Shown: positions 24,175-34,339 of the stretch, one piece after another
Layout: each line of letters begins with the position of its first letter
Position numbering within the stretch: the stretch's first letter is position 1
From: Purshia tridentata
Taxonomy: Eukaryota > Streptophyta > Magnoliopsida > Rosales > Rosaceae
NCBI GenBank assembly: GCA_003254885.1
Contig: QANT01002239.1
Coordinates: 54,769-118,768 of the forward strand
Length of the DNA: 64,000 nt
Direction of reading: 5' to 3'
Program-made: the position numbers and the translations under genes
The notes under the pieces: model-generated
Database searches by the model: none
What the model saw: the letters and a program-made list of their open reading frames with translations, nothing else
What the model was told of the DNA's origin: nothing

Positions 24175-24495
24175 TAACTGGAAGCTCAAGGTTTTGGAAG
24201 TTTAATGTCAGTGTGTTTGGAAGTCAAGGTTTTCAAGGGAAGCAAAGTTCTGGTTTTTTCGGAATGGCACTGCTTGTTTCCAAAGTTCTGGTAAGGACGA
24301 CACGTCGTTGAATATCTTAAAATAAACGACGTGAAGTCTTCCGTCAGTAAGGCGACACTACTGTTGTCTGTTGCTGAACCCTTGAAAGGCTGAACTGAAC
24401 CGGTCCCTTTGAGCAAACGAAAAGCGTGAGGACTCGGTGAGGAGGGACAAATATCTGAGCAGAGTGAGAGACACAGAGAGACTTCAAAAGGAAAT
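24175..24495. promoter_or_regulatory. Shared head-to-head promoter, RRG and MinE
   Basis: The start codons of RRG (minus, 24174) and MinE (plus, 24496) are only 321 bp apart, so both promoters and both leaders must fit in this interval. It contains ACGACACGTCGTTG around 24297-24310 and a nearby AACGACGTGAAG, both with ACGT cores. I see no clear TATA box in either direction, as is common for bidirectional housekeeping promoters. Confidence 0.65.
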
Positions 24496-26367
24496 ATGGC
24501 TGTTTTAGGGGATTTGAGGGTCTCTGCCACTCTGGCTTCTCATCCAACGCACTCTCTCCGGAGCTCTTTGCCCTCTTCAAAGGTCTGAAATTTTTTGTTA
24601 CCCTTTTGTTTCCGAGTGTTAATTCTCGTGTATTTATGTCCTTTTGTGTCTAAATTTATCTGGGTTTCATGCATTTCTTCGTATCTCGCTTGCTGGGCTG
24701 TTTGATTCTCGGGAAAGCGTGATAAATGAACTGAAAAATTGGGTTTTGGTTGAGGGCAACTGTGAGATTTAAGAATTGGCAGACGGATATAATATGTATA
24801 TCCCACTGTACTATTTTTTTACTTTTTTTTTTTTAAAATTACAGAGGAGGGGGAGGGTTCGAACCTGGGTGTATAGGCGAGCTTTTGTCTAAGCACTTAA
24901 ATCTTCATTCTATGTTAAGTTTCTTATCTGTTTTTAAAAGAAAATTTGAAATGTTATGTTGACTTCTTATCTGTCTAAGTAGGCTTAAGTTTACAGAAAA
25001 TGGTGCAATTCAGTTATTTATGCGCATTAACTTGAGAGTTTGGTCTGTTGGATTAATAGCTAAAAGGAGAATGATAACTTGGTGGTAGAATGAGGGTCCT
25101 TGTGATTCTTACTTGTGGCTTAGCTAGTTCAGATTCGCTTAAAATTGTCTATGTTCCGAGTATTCCCAGTCTGGGTGTGTAGAGTTATGGAAAGTGCTAT
25201 GCAGACGACTAAGTGGTTTCTCTAAGGTAAACCTGAAAGCAATCTTGACATTGTGCTTGTTGACCTGTTGTGATAGTCATATTGATGACTATGCTGTTGG
25301 TCAGTTTTATTATAAATACTTGCATGTTTTGTTCATTTGCTTGTATTGGATTGGGTTTGTTGTGTATGTAATCGAGTCTAGATTGATGTGTTGCTTCTTT
25401 GTAGTTACATGATGTCAATGAAACAGGGATGGGGGGTATGATGAGTTGTTGATTGAGCTATGGTTTCATATAGTGCATTGTTATTTAATTTATCTTTAAA
25501 ATCTTCCATAGTGTTTGTATCCATAGGTAAAGTGTTTAGTTTCTTTAGGGATGGTTACTTATTTTCAGTGATCTGTATGGTTGCAGTGATAGTGTCCCTA
25601 ACTTTTTTACCTTATTCATGAAGGGAAAGAAAAACTCACTTTCATTTTATTATTAAAAACCTCTACCTATAGAAAGTGGAAATATTTCATTCCCTCCTGA
25701 TTTTCAAGTTTCATCTGATGGCCTAATAAGATATGCAAATGTCTTCCTGTGCTCAACTTCCAAGTTTTGTGCTGTGTTATAGGTACATTTTGCTAGTTTT
25801 TCGAATGGAGGGTCTTGCATTTCAGCATTTACACCAAATCGGCCCAATATGGCATTTGATAGACGTGATATTCATCTACATTCCAAGCGACTCACTGGAG
25901 ATTTTCAGTTTTCACCAAAGTCCATTGGCCAAGATGCTGAGACCTTCCTCCTAAATGCCATCAACATGAGCTTCTTTGAGCGTTTAAACTTGGCTTGGAA
26001 GATAATATTCCCATCACCAACATCCAGAAGGAGCTCTAACGCAAGTATTGCTAAGCAGCGCTTGAAGATGATCCTCTTCTCTGATCGATGTGCAGTTAGT
26101 GATGAGGCTAAACGGAAGATTGTCAACAACATTGTGCATGCTCTATCAGATTTTGTCGAGATAGAATCACGGGACAAAGTTCAGCTGAGTGTGTCTACTG
26201 ATACTGATCTCGGAACTATTTACTCTGTCACAGTACCTGTAAGACGGGTTAAGCCAGAATATCAAGTTGCAGATGAGACTGGAACAATAACAAACATTGA
26301 ATACATAGATACTGGAGAAACTTCTGGTTCTGTTGATGTCAAGTTTGATTTCTTCATTCCTGACTAA
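24496..26367 (+). CDS. MINE1: Plastid division topological specificity factor MinE
   Basis: Two exons (24496-24582 and 25783-26367, phase 0, intron about 1.2 kb) encode about 223 residues. Residues 1 to about 75 are Ser-rich and basic, as in a plastid transit peptide. The MinE domain follows: FLLNAINMSFFERLNLAWKI, then AKQRLKMILFSDRCAVSDEA, KRKIVNNIVHALSDFVEIES, and a plant-specific C-terminal extension ending VDVKFDFFIPD. MinE works with plastid MinD and ARC3 to restrict FtsZ-ring placement to mid-chloroplast. The length is close to that of Arabidopsis MinE1. It is transcribed divergently from RRG. The intron carries a SINE-like remnant. Confidence 0.95.
24790..24900 (-). mobile_element. Possible SINE remnant in MinE intron
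   Basis: Read on the minus strand, a B-box-like GGTTCGAACC and a C-rich stretch (CCTCCCCCTCCTCTGTAATT) are followed by an A-rich tail. This resembles the 3' part of a tRNA-derived plant SINE. No A box or target duplication was identified, so the call is weak. Confidence 0.3.
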
Positions 26368-26949
26368 AGAATCCAATGATTTCTAGGTTCAAGAAATAGA
26401 GCCAAGACCAAGAAGTTTCTCTTTTAGTTGTGTGGATCATAGCCAGTGAGACAGCTTTGTCCTTCTGTATATATAAGAAAATTTCCTGTAAGAGGATTAG
26501 AGATTTATTTTTCTTCCGTTGAATTTGCGGTTTGATTTTATTTGTGGCTTTGGTTATAATATGGGGTGTGTACTGGTATGGACCTTTGTGTTTTGTGACA
26601 TTTTGAAGTTATTAAAATATTCTCTCATGCACAGCAGGAATCATGGGTAACCTATGTTTAAGCCCAAGAGACCCAGTAATCTAGATATTTGAACAAAAAA
26701 TGTCAAATCTGAAATTAAATGTTTTTTCTAGCATTGCTTTTTTGGTTTTTGGCCGGAATGAATAAAAAATTTATTTCCCACCTGCAAAAGATGAAAACCA
26801 TCTCAGCAGAATAAAATAAAAAAATATGAAAACCAAACCAACATAGCTTTTTTAGCCTATAGGCAGTTAATAGAGAGCAGGATGAGTCGGCTGGGTTGAA
26901 GAAACCCGCTTAAAAATTGGCCCATTGCAAAAGAGTCAAAAGCGGGGAT
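26368..26949. other. MinE 3' flank
   Basis: Untranslated 3' sequence and spacer up to the tRNA. No other feature is recognised. Confidence 0.5.
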
Positions 26950-27021
26950 TGAACCCGACGTGAATCGAACACGCAACCTTCTGATCTGGAGTCAGACGCG
27001 CTACCATTGCGCCACGGATCC
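26950..27021 (-). tRNA. tRNA-Trp (anticodon CCA)
   Basis: On the minus strand a 72-nt cloverleaf begins GGATCCG. It has a D-arm (TGGCGCAATGGTAGCGC), stem CTGA/TCAG closing loop CTCCAGA (anticodon CCA), a T-arm with GTTCGATTC, and an acceptor CGGGTTC with discriminator A. It is intact and intron-free and matches the nuclear plant tRNA-Trp type. Confidence 0.95.
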
Positions 27022-27361
27022 ACTTGTTGTGAGTTCAACTAGTTGAATTATAATTAAACTATGCGTATCAGATTTACTGAAAAAAGTCAATAGCGCATTA
27101 TAAATTTATAAGTTATAAAGTCGTCCTGGATTTAAATCCGCCTGTTAATTATTTCACATTGAGCGGGAACTTTTCAGTTCTCCCTCGTTCCCAAATCTCC
27201 ACTGGGCACTGGCCAGGTAAGGGTTTTCTGGAACCAAAAGAGGTGAATCGAAGTTAAAATTTCTCATCAACTGTGAAGAAATCAGTTTACTTTCGGCCCA
27301 ATTCCTTGCTTATACTCCGTTTTGGTGCATTGAGTTAGGTCTCTAACTCTAAGGCACCAAA
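27022..27361. other. BUB3-like gene promoter and leader
   Basis: Intergenic sequence between the tRNA and the ATG at 27362. No TATA box is obvious. Confidence 0.45.
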
Positions 27362-30055
27362 ATGAGCGGAGCTACTTTGAAATTTGAAAACCCGATCCAA
27401 GATTCAATTTCCAGAATCCGATTCGCTCCGCAATCAGACAACGTTCTCATCTCTTCTTGGGACTCTGTGAGTGATACTCTACTTTTTGGGCTCAACAATT
27501 TGGTGTTGCATCGCGCTTTTGGCTTTTTCAAACATAAAAATTGATTCTTTGTGCAGAATCTGCGGTTGTACGACGTGGGAAGCTCACAGCTCAGGTTAGA
27601 AGCTCCATCGGAAACTGCGCTTCTCGATTGCTGTTTCCAGAACGAGTCCGTCGCTTTTAGCGCTGGTTCTGACGGCTTCATTAGAAGGTGAGACGTTGAT
27701 TTTTCTTTCATTTTGTAGTGGGATGCAGTTAAATGAACTTTAATCACAGTCTTAATATTGTGTTTAGTAGTAGCTTTAATAAATGGGTAATAATGGCTTT
27801 CATAGATATATGCAATTGTAAGCTGTTCCTATAAGATTCTATACGTTCTTTTAGCTGAATTGTATGCTTCATTCTTGGTCATATGGGTGATTTCCTAGAG
27901 TATCATCTATGTTTGTCAGTTTTTGTGGTTTTTTTTTTTAAGAAATATTTAGCAGAAAAAGTTGTGTTGTGTGGCTGTTAGATGGCTTGAAAAATACAAC
28001 CCTTCTTTCTTTTTTTGCAACTGAATGTTTCAATGGGACAAATATAGGTTTCTTATATTTTCTTGCTACATTTGATGAGGCTATATTTTCTGATTATTAT
28101 ACAATACGTGCTGACTCCTTTTTGGGATTATTTTATCTGTTTTCAGGTATGACTTGCATTCAGGAATTCATGATACAATTGGAAATCATGATGACATATC
28201 AACATGCGTTGGATATTCTGATGAAACCTGTAAGATACTATTACCATCTCATTCTCATTCTGATTGTTATTGGATTCTAAATTACCTCCTAAATATGGCT
28301 GTTAAACTTTATGCAAGTATTAGTTTCTGATACTAATCTTTGTGTAGATATTGGGACAGACATTAAATTCACTTCCTTGTTAGGAAATATAGGTATTTTA
28401 TGAAGATATGTGTCTACATGATAAATGATATAATGGTTGTATTTTTGTTACCCGTTATACAATTTCTGTTCAATGACAACTATATGATCTTTATGCATAA
28501 AGTTTGATAAATCTTAGGGATTGCCATAACTACATTTTGGTCATTATGGCATGTCTATTGGAAAACATTTGAACTTATAAACTTAGTGGGTCGTACAAGA
28601 AGCTGATAGTGCTATCTGTATAGATCAGTCTTCTGTTATGAATTATGATTTCGTTACTGAACATAAGAGTTAATAAATTATCTTAAAATGCTTATAGCCC
28701 AAGTAATGACTGCTGGTTTGGACAAGAAGATATTGTCCTGGGACACACGCATGGTGAAGGGTCTTGTGTGTGTAAGAAATCTGGATTCGGAGGTGATGTC
28801 CATGTCACTCTCAGGTCATGATATGATGGTAGCCATTGGAGCATCAATACATGTGTATGATTTGCGCAACCTAGAAAGACCATTTGTATCAAAAGATTCA
28901 CATATGGATGTTCAGATAATGTGTGTCAGTTCGATTCCTTATGCTAAAGGTATTATCACACTACTTCAGGTAGCTCTGCATGTTTAAGCCATGTGCAATT
29001 ATAGTAGCTCAGGAGAAAATCATTAAAAAAAGCTGTTGAACTTGTTTACATTCTTAAATCGGCTATCAACTCTAGGTCTGCTTGTTAATTTTGCATTGCA
29101 ATCACGATAATTTTACTTGACTTGTATCTTACAGAAGTCTTTGAATTTTCTTTGCAGGATTTGCAGTTGGCTCAGTAGATGGACGGGTAGCATTGGAGAT
29201 TTCCTGTCCATCTGATTCAGATGACATCAGGTCAAATTTTGGGTTATATGTGCTTAAGCCTTATACTTTTTCTTTTTGCTTCTATATCTCAATTGTACCC
29301 AGAATATCAATTGTTTCAATGCCTTTTGGGTGGTTGAATCAGACTTTTGCTATGAATTTTTCTCATAAATGCTCTAAACATTTGTTACAGATATATATTC
29401 CGATGTCATCCGAAGTCAACTGATAGGAGATATCATCTGGCATCGGTGAATGACATTGCATTCAATCCACTGTATGTGTAATTGTATTCACTATTGACCA
29501 ACATTGATAATGAAAACTAACTTTTGTTTGATGTTTCTGATCTAGCATCTATGGTGTCTTTGTAACTGGTGACAATGAGGGTCATGTTATTGGATGGGAT
29601 GCTCAAAGCAGAAAGAGGCTATTTCAGGTATTTTTCATTAAATTTGTGTGGACTTTGCTTATTCTGCTATCAAAGTGAATGTATTTTTCCTTAATTTCTT
29701 GACATGGTTTATGTAATTGTTGAAGCAAGTTCGATTCCTAATCTTTTTCTAAACTTCTCTAACTTTTACATATTTTAAGTTGCCTAGATACCCAAATAGT
29801 GTGGCATCCTTATCATACAACCACAGGGGACAACTTCTGGCTGTTGCATCAAGCTACACGTATCAGGAAGCTAATGAAATGTTAGTAATTTTTGTACTGC
29901 CGTCTATTTTTTTCTGATTGTTCCATTACTGTATGTTTTATTATTTTTCTTGTGCACTTCCCTGTGACAGAGAAGAGCTTCCTCAGGTATCCATACATGA
30001 AATTGGCGATAGCAACATGAGATCAATTTCAGTTGGAAGTTCAAGCAATAACTAA
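27362..30055 (+). CDS. BUB3.3: BUB3-like mitotic checkpoint WD40 protein
   Basis: Nine exons (27362-27466, 27557-27687, 28147-28229, 28698-28949, 29158-29230, 29391-29471, 29546-29627, 29780-29880, 29971-30055), all GT-AG and in phase, encode about 330 residues. The product is one WD40 propeller. Recognisable blades include ISRIRFAPQSDNVLISSWD, VMTAGLDKKILSWDTR, AIGASIHVYDLRNLERPF, GFAVGSVDGRVALE, VNDIAFNPL, FVTGDNEGHVIGWDAQSRKR and SVASLSYNHRGQLLAVASSY, which is the BUB3/RAE1 pattern. BUB3 proteins bind GLEBS motifs of BUB1/BUBR1-type partners at kinetochores in the spindle checkpoint. Its place after MinE and before eIF5A matches, from memory, Arabidopsis BUB3.3 rather than BUB3.1/3.2. Confidence 0.9.
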
Positions 30056-31250
30056 CCATACATAGTGAGATGAAGGTAATTAATGAACGATAAGATAGTA
30101 GTCCAGGTAGTTGTTCAAGCCAAAATCACTTCTGAACTTATGACTATGGAACCAAAACCTTTGGACTACTAAATGTATCAAACTTCTGCCTAACTTTTCA
30201 AGACCATGTGTAACTTTATGGTGTTGGTGGCATCCTTGTATAGGAAGTATTGTCCTTTATGAACCGAAGAAATGCTTTTTGATATCCCCACCAAAATTGT
30301 GTTTGATATGCAGACTGAACTGGATGAACGACAGTCAACTACAAAGCTAGAATTTTAGGAATTGCACCTTTTGTAGAATGTTGTTGTGGTTAACTTATGT
30401 AAAATTCATCTTGACACATTATCCTGAAAAGTTCTCAAACCATTGTGCACGAGTTGACTAGATGAGTATCTTTTGGATTTTTTGTTCTTGTCGTTTAGTA
30501 TTGTTTCACTTTCGACTATGAGATTTAATTCAGGTTTCACTTTGTTGGCATAATATCTATTTCAGAGTACTTTAGTCCTTGCATAAACGGGTTGGACCAA
30601 ATCGGTCCATAACATTGAACAATTTCGAACCATAGCCCAAAGATCGATTTGACACCTAAAGTAAAATCAAGACAGGGTATGATTCATGAAGAATGTAATT
30701 CCTAATTTTAATGCGAATAGAAGTTACATAACTGTATTTCGTTTGCATTCGAATTAGGAGTATTTGAATTTGGGACGATTTTTAACAAATCAGAGAGTTA
30801 TACTTAGTTTTACAAAAAAAAATTAGTTTGACCATAAAGTATAGAAATTTTATGATCAAACCCGAAGTTTTACATTGCATAGTCCAAAATAATAAGAAGA
30901 AAAACAAAAAACTAATCATATTATAGTAATCAGTTGTGTTTTAGATCAATTAATAAAATATACAATGTGATCTTACAATTCAAAATATTTTTTAATCAGC
31001 ATCTAATAAATTAATTGTGTCAAAATAAATAGACAAATATAATTTTTTAATATAATCAAATAACTAAATAAAATAAAATTTTAAATATGTTTAACAAAAA
31101 TAATATTTAAATGGAGACCTAAAAATTAAACCTTTTGATTTCTTGAGTAGTGAACTCGTGATGTCAAAAGAGAGTAAAGAGTGGTTAATAGTTAACACCG
31201 CTTAAATTCAGTAAATAATATCTCAGTACAGTCTTTGTATACGAGCAGCC
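30056..31250. other. Intergenic, AT-rich
   Basis: 3' flank of the BUB3-like gene, then very AT-rich sequence (about 30800-31120). No gene is recognised. Confidence 0.55.
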
Positions 31251-31503
31251 CACGTGCCAAACCCAGATTGTAGCGTTAAGATAACGCAAAATAAAATATT
31301 AAATCAGATCCTTTGGTGTAGAGTCAAGCCATCCAACGGTGGGCATCGTCCCTGACCGCCTCCCACAAACAAAAAAACCTAAAAAAGAACAAAAAAAAAT
31401 CATTGTTAACACCTGAAACCCTAGAAGGCTTTCTCACACTCACTCCGCTCACCTATTTCTCCTCCCCTTTCCTTCCTAATCCGCCCTCCCCTCTATATAA
31501 ATA
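31251..31503 (+). promoter_or_regulatory. eIF5A promoter: G-box, telo-box, TATA
   Basis: A G-box CACGTG lies at 31251-31256. A telo-box AAACCCTA at 31416-31423 is typical of plant genes for the translation machinery. A TATA box CTATATAAATA lies at 31493-31503. The TATA position predicts transcription starting near 31530, which would place the upstream ATG at 31613 inside the mRNA. Confidence 0.55.
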
Positions 31504-31507
31504 TCCT

Positions 31508-31538
31508 CTGTCCACCAACCCACGCTTCTCCGCTTCTC

Positions 31539-31577
<39 letters not shown>

Positions 31578-31678
31578 GCAGTCTCTCTCTCATCAGAATC
31601 AAGCAGGCAGTCATGTCGGACGAGGAGCACCACTTCGAGTCTAAGGACTGTCCACCAACCCACGCTTCTCCGCTTCTC

Positions 31679-31742
<64 letters not shown>

Positions 31743-31808
31743 GTCTCTCTCTCATCAGAATCAAGCAGGCAGCCATGTCGGACGAGGAGCACCACTTCGA
31801 GTCTAAGG
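31508..31808 (+). repeat. Tandem duplication of the eIF5A leader and start codon
   Basis: The segment from CTGTCCACCAACCCACG through the first codons of eIF5A ([11 protein letters not shown]) occurs twice in a row: about 31508-31647 and 31648-31808. Each copy has a CT microsatellite, CATCAGAATCAAGCAGGCAG and an ATG (31613 and 31775). Copy 2 has about 11 more CT units. The copies otherwise differ at only a few bases (CCCGCAG versus CCCTCAG, GTCATG versus GCCATG). The two ATGs are 162 bp apart and in the same frame with no stop between them. Confidence 0.9.
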
Positions 31809-33242
31809 GAGACGCCGGAGCTTCCAAGACCTATCCTCAGCAAGCTGGCACTATCCGCAAGAACGGATACATTGTCATCAAAGGCAGGCCCTGCAAGGTT
31901 CGATCTCTCGCCGATTACTTCCGATCTACAGCTTTGCCTTCAGATCTCCGCCCTCTCTATCCGATCTTTCGCCTATGTTTTCTACCGCATGTCCTTCTCT
32001 TTATGATGATGATCTCTATATACTTTTTGAGATAGAATTTGATTTATCTCTTGTGACTCCCTTTTACAATTTTTTGATAATTATCTACTTCTCTTTAGAA
32101 AGTTGTGATGTGTTTGGTGATGTGCATGTTTCGATCTAATAACCTTTTACCTTTATATGTGTTGGGTGTATATATCATTGATAACCAGTAAATATAGTTG
32201 GAATTCGTTTTTATTTTAAGATTGTGATATTTGCCTTTTATTTTTTTTTTTTAAAAAGTTGGTCAACATTAGATTGTAGGACCATGTGGAAATTGATCAT
32301 TCTAGATATACTTTGAGTGTGTTTTACCGACCATTGAAACTGACTCTTGTTACATTATTCACTGGATTTTTATGAATAAGATGTTTTTTGTAGTAATATA
32401 TTATGTCGATGGTTCTCATCTCTGTCATAATTTTTTTGGTTTTGTTTATACATATTCTAATTTCTTATCATTCGCTACAGGTTGTGGAGGTTTCTACTTC
32501 CAAGACTGGAAAGCATGGTCATGCTAAATGTCACTTTGTTGGTATTGACATCTTCACTGCCAAGAAGCTTGAGGATATTGTTCCCTCCTCCCACAACTGT
32601 GATGTATAACCCTCTTTAAAATTTCTTTTGGCTGATATTTAAGTATTATCTTTTATTTCTTGCAATATACCAGTGTTTGTATTTTATGTATGATAGGTTC
32701 CCCATGTCAACCGTACTGACTACCAGCTGATTGATATCTCTGAGGATGGATTTGTAAGATTATACTTTCTCTACTTCATTTCGAAGACATACTTTCCCAT
32801 TCTGTTGAATGATTACATTAAACATTGCTCTGCTACATTTTCAGGTGAGTCTGCTGACTGAGAATGGCAACACCAAGGATGACCTGAGGCTTCCAACCGA
32901 TGACAATCTGCTTACGCAGGTTAGTTGTTTTGAAATGTCTTTTGATACACTCAGACTCACCCTCTTTGTTCGGGTGTGATTGTATGTCTCATTTATGGCT
33001 TAGTTGTACCAGTGTTGTCTAGGTCTGCTTTATTAAGAGTGACTCTAGAATCTGTGTGTGGAGTATAAATTATAAATTTATATTGTAGGTTCAGTTGAAT
33101 TAGTTTTAATTTCTTTTCTTTTTCCCTGGATTTGATGCAGATCAAGGATGGTTTTGCTGAGGGGAAAGATCTGGTTGTTTCTGTGATGTCTGCCATGGGA
33201 GAGGAGCAGATTAACGCTCTCAAGGACATTGGACCAAAGTAG
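31775..33242 (+). CDS. ELF5A: Eukaryotic translation factor eIF5A
   Basis: Five exons (31775-31897, 32481-32603, 32697-32753, 32845-32919, 33141-33242) encode 159 residues, the standard plant length. The N-terminal SH3-like domain contains [12 protein letters not shown], in which Lys-52 is the residue converted to hypusine. The C-terminal OB-fold ends [20 protein letters not shown]. eIF5A relieves ribosome stalling, notably at proline runs, and aids termination in the cytosol. The start at 31775 is chosen because it gives the family N-terminus. An in-frame upstream ATG at 31613 would add 54 residues: a second copy of [11 protein letters not shown] and a long Ser-Leu repeat. Which ATG is used cannot be decided from sequence, since both have G at -3. 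The core protein call is very secure. Confidence 0.96.
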
Positions 33243-34339
33243 TTGTTGCAATTGGTTTTGGAATGTTTTAGTTTTGATATTTAAAATGGGGGACGGTTAA
33301 TAGTATCTCGGGGTAACCACTATTCAGGAACTATTCTTGGGTAGAGGTGGCCCCGTCTTTAAGTTGATGTTGCCATTAATTAGCGTGTCGTTATCAATAT
33401 TTTTGTTCTGTTTATTGGTTGAACCATGCCCAATTTGATGGTATTGGTAAAGCTATATTAAGACTGTATAGTACCTTTACTTGTTTCCGACTTGCAATTT
33501 ATTCGTGGCTTCCCCCCACACCCGATGTTTTCTTGGTTGCTTATCGTTTCTTGTCAGTTGGTCGCATTAATTGTTAGGGCTTAATATTTTTTGTTGATAA
33601 ACTAATGTTTAGCAACTTGCTAATCTATTTACGTACACAGTTAACCCATGGTAAAGAAAAATTTGAACTTGGCCTGGGTTTGTGACTGGTGTATGGCTGT
33701 GCTGGGTTTAATAAAATTATGATTAATTCATTACTCCTCCGGTTTAGTTATTATTGCAATAGTGCAGCAATTATGTATCTTGATTTTCCGAAGTCAAACA
33801 AATGGAACTTGGAGATAAACAAGAAAACATTCTTTCATGGTGTCTAGGTTGTTGGTTCTCGCTTGTTTCATTGCTATAGTTCCTCTTGGATCTTGGTTTT
33901 GCCTTAAAGAGTCCTACCTTAACGAAAAACCGGCCGTGTCCGGTAAATCACTAGATTGAAAATTGGCAATGTGATTGTGTTGCAAGGTAATGTTCACTTT
34001 TAAGGAATAACACATTTAATGGTCAAATTTATTAAAATTAATAATCTATTTGTAAATTCGACCATGAATACGTTAATCCTTTATTTGTCTCCTTGAATAC
34101 TTTTGGTAGCCCATAATATTTGAGCAATTTATATTCCTTGACTTGTATAAAAGCAACTGAATCGTTCTAATTTTCTGAAATCAGATTTCTAATCTTGTGT
34201 TGGGACAATGCGTACAGTAAGGCTCATTACAGGCAATTCTCGCATGTCTATGTCTGTTTCAAATATTGAGTGTTTAAAACCTCCAGCATCCATTCCACAA
34301 GAATGAAAAAAGTTATAGCATTCCAGAGGAGGTAAGTGA
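33243..34339. other. Convergent 3' flanks of eIF5A and IPK
   Basis: Untranslated and intergenic sequence between two converging genes. No other gene is recognised. Confidence 0.55.

Noticed and set aside
24175-24189. Extended N-terminus of RRG from 24189
   Set aside because: The codon at 24189 is TTG; the first ATG is at 24174.
31453-31827. Minus-strand frames with long Arg-Glu repeats opposite the eIF5A leader
   Set aside because: They are simply the complement of the CT microsatellite in the opposite strand, with no domain and no splice context.
31403-32035. One continuous 210-codon frame across the eIF5A leader
   Set aside because: It begins with a non-ATG codon and reads through the first intron. 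Only the part from the ATGs to the 31897 splice site is plausible coding.
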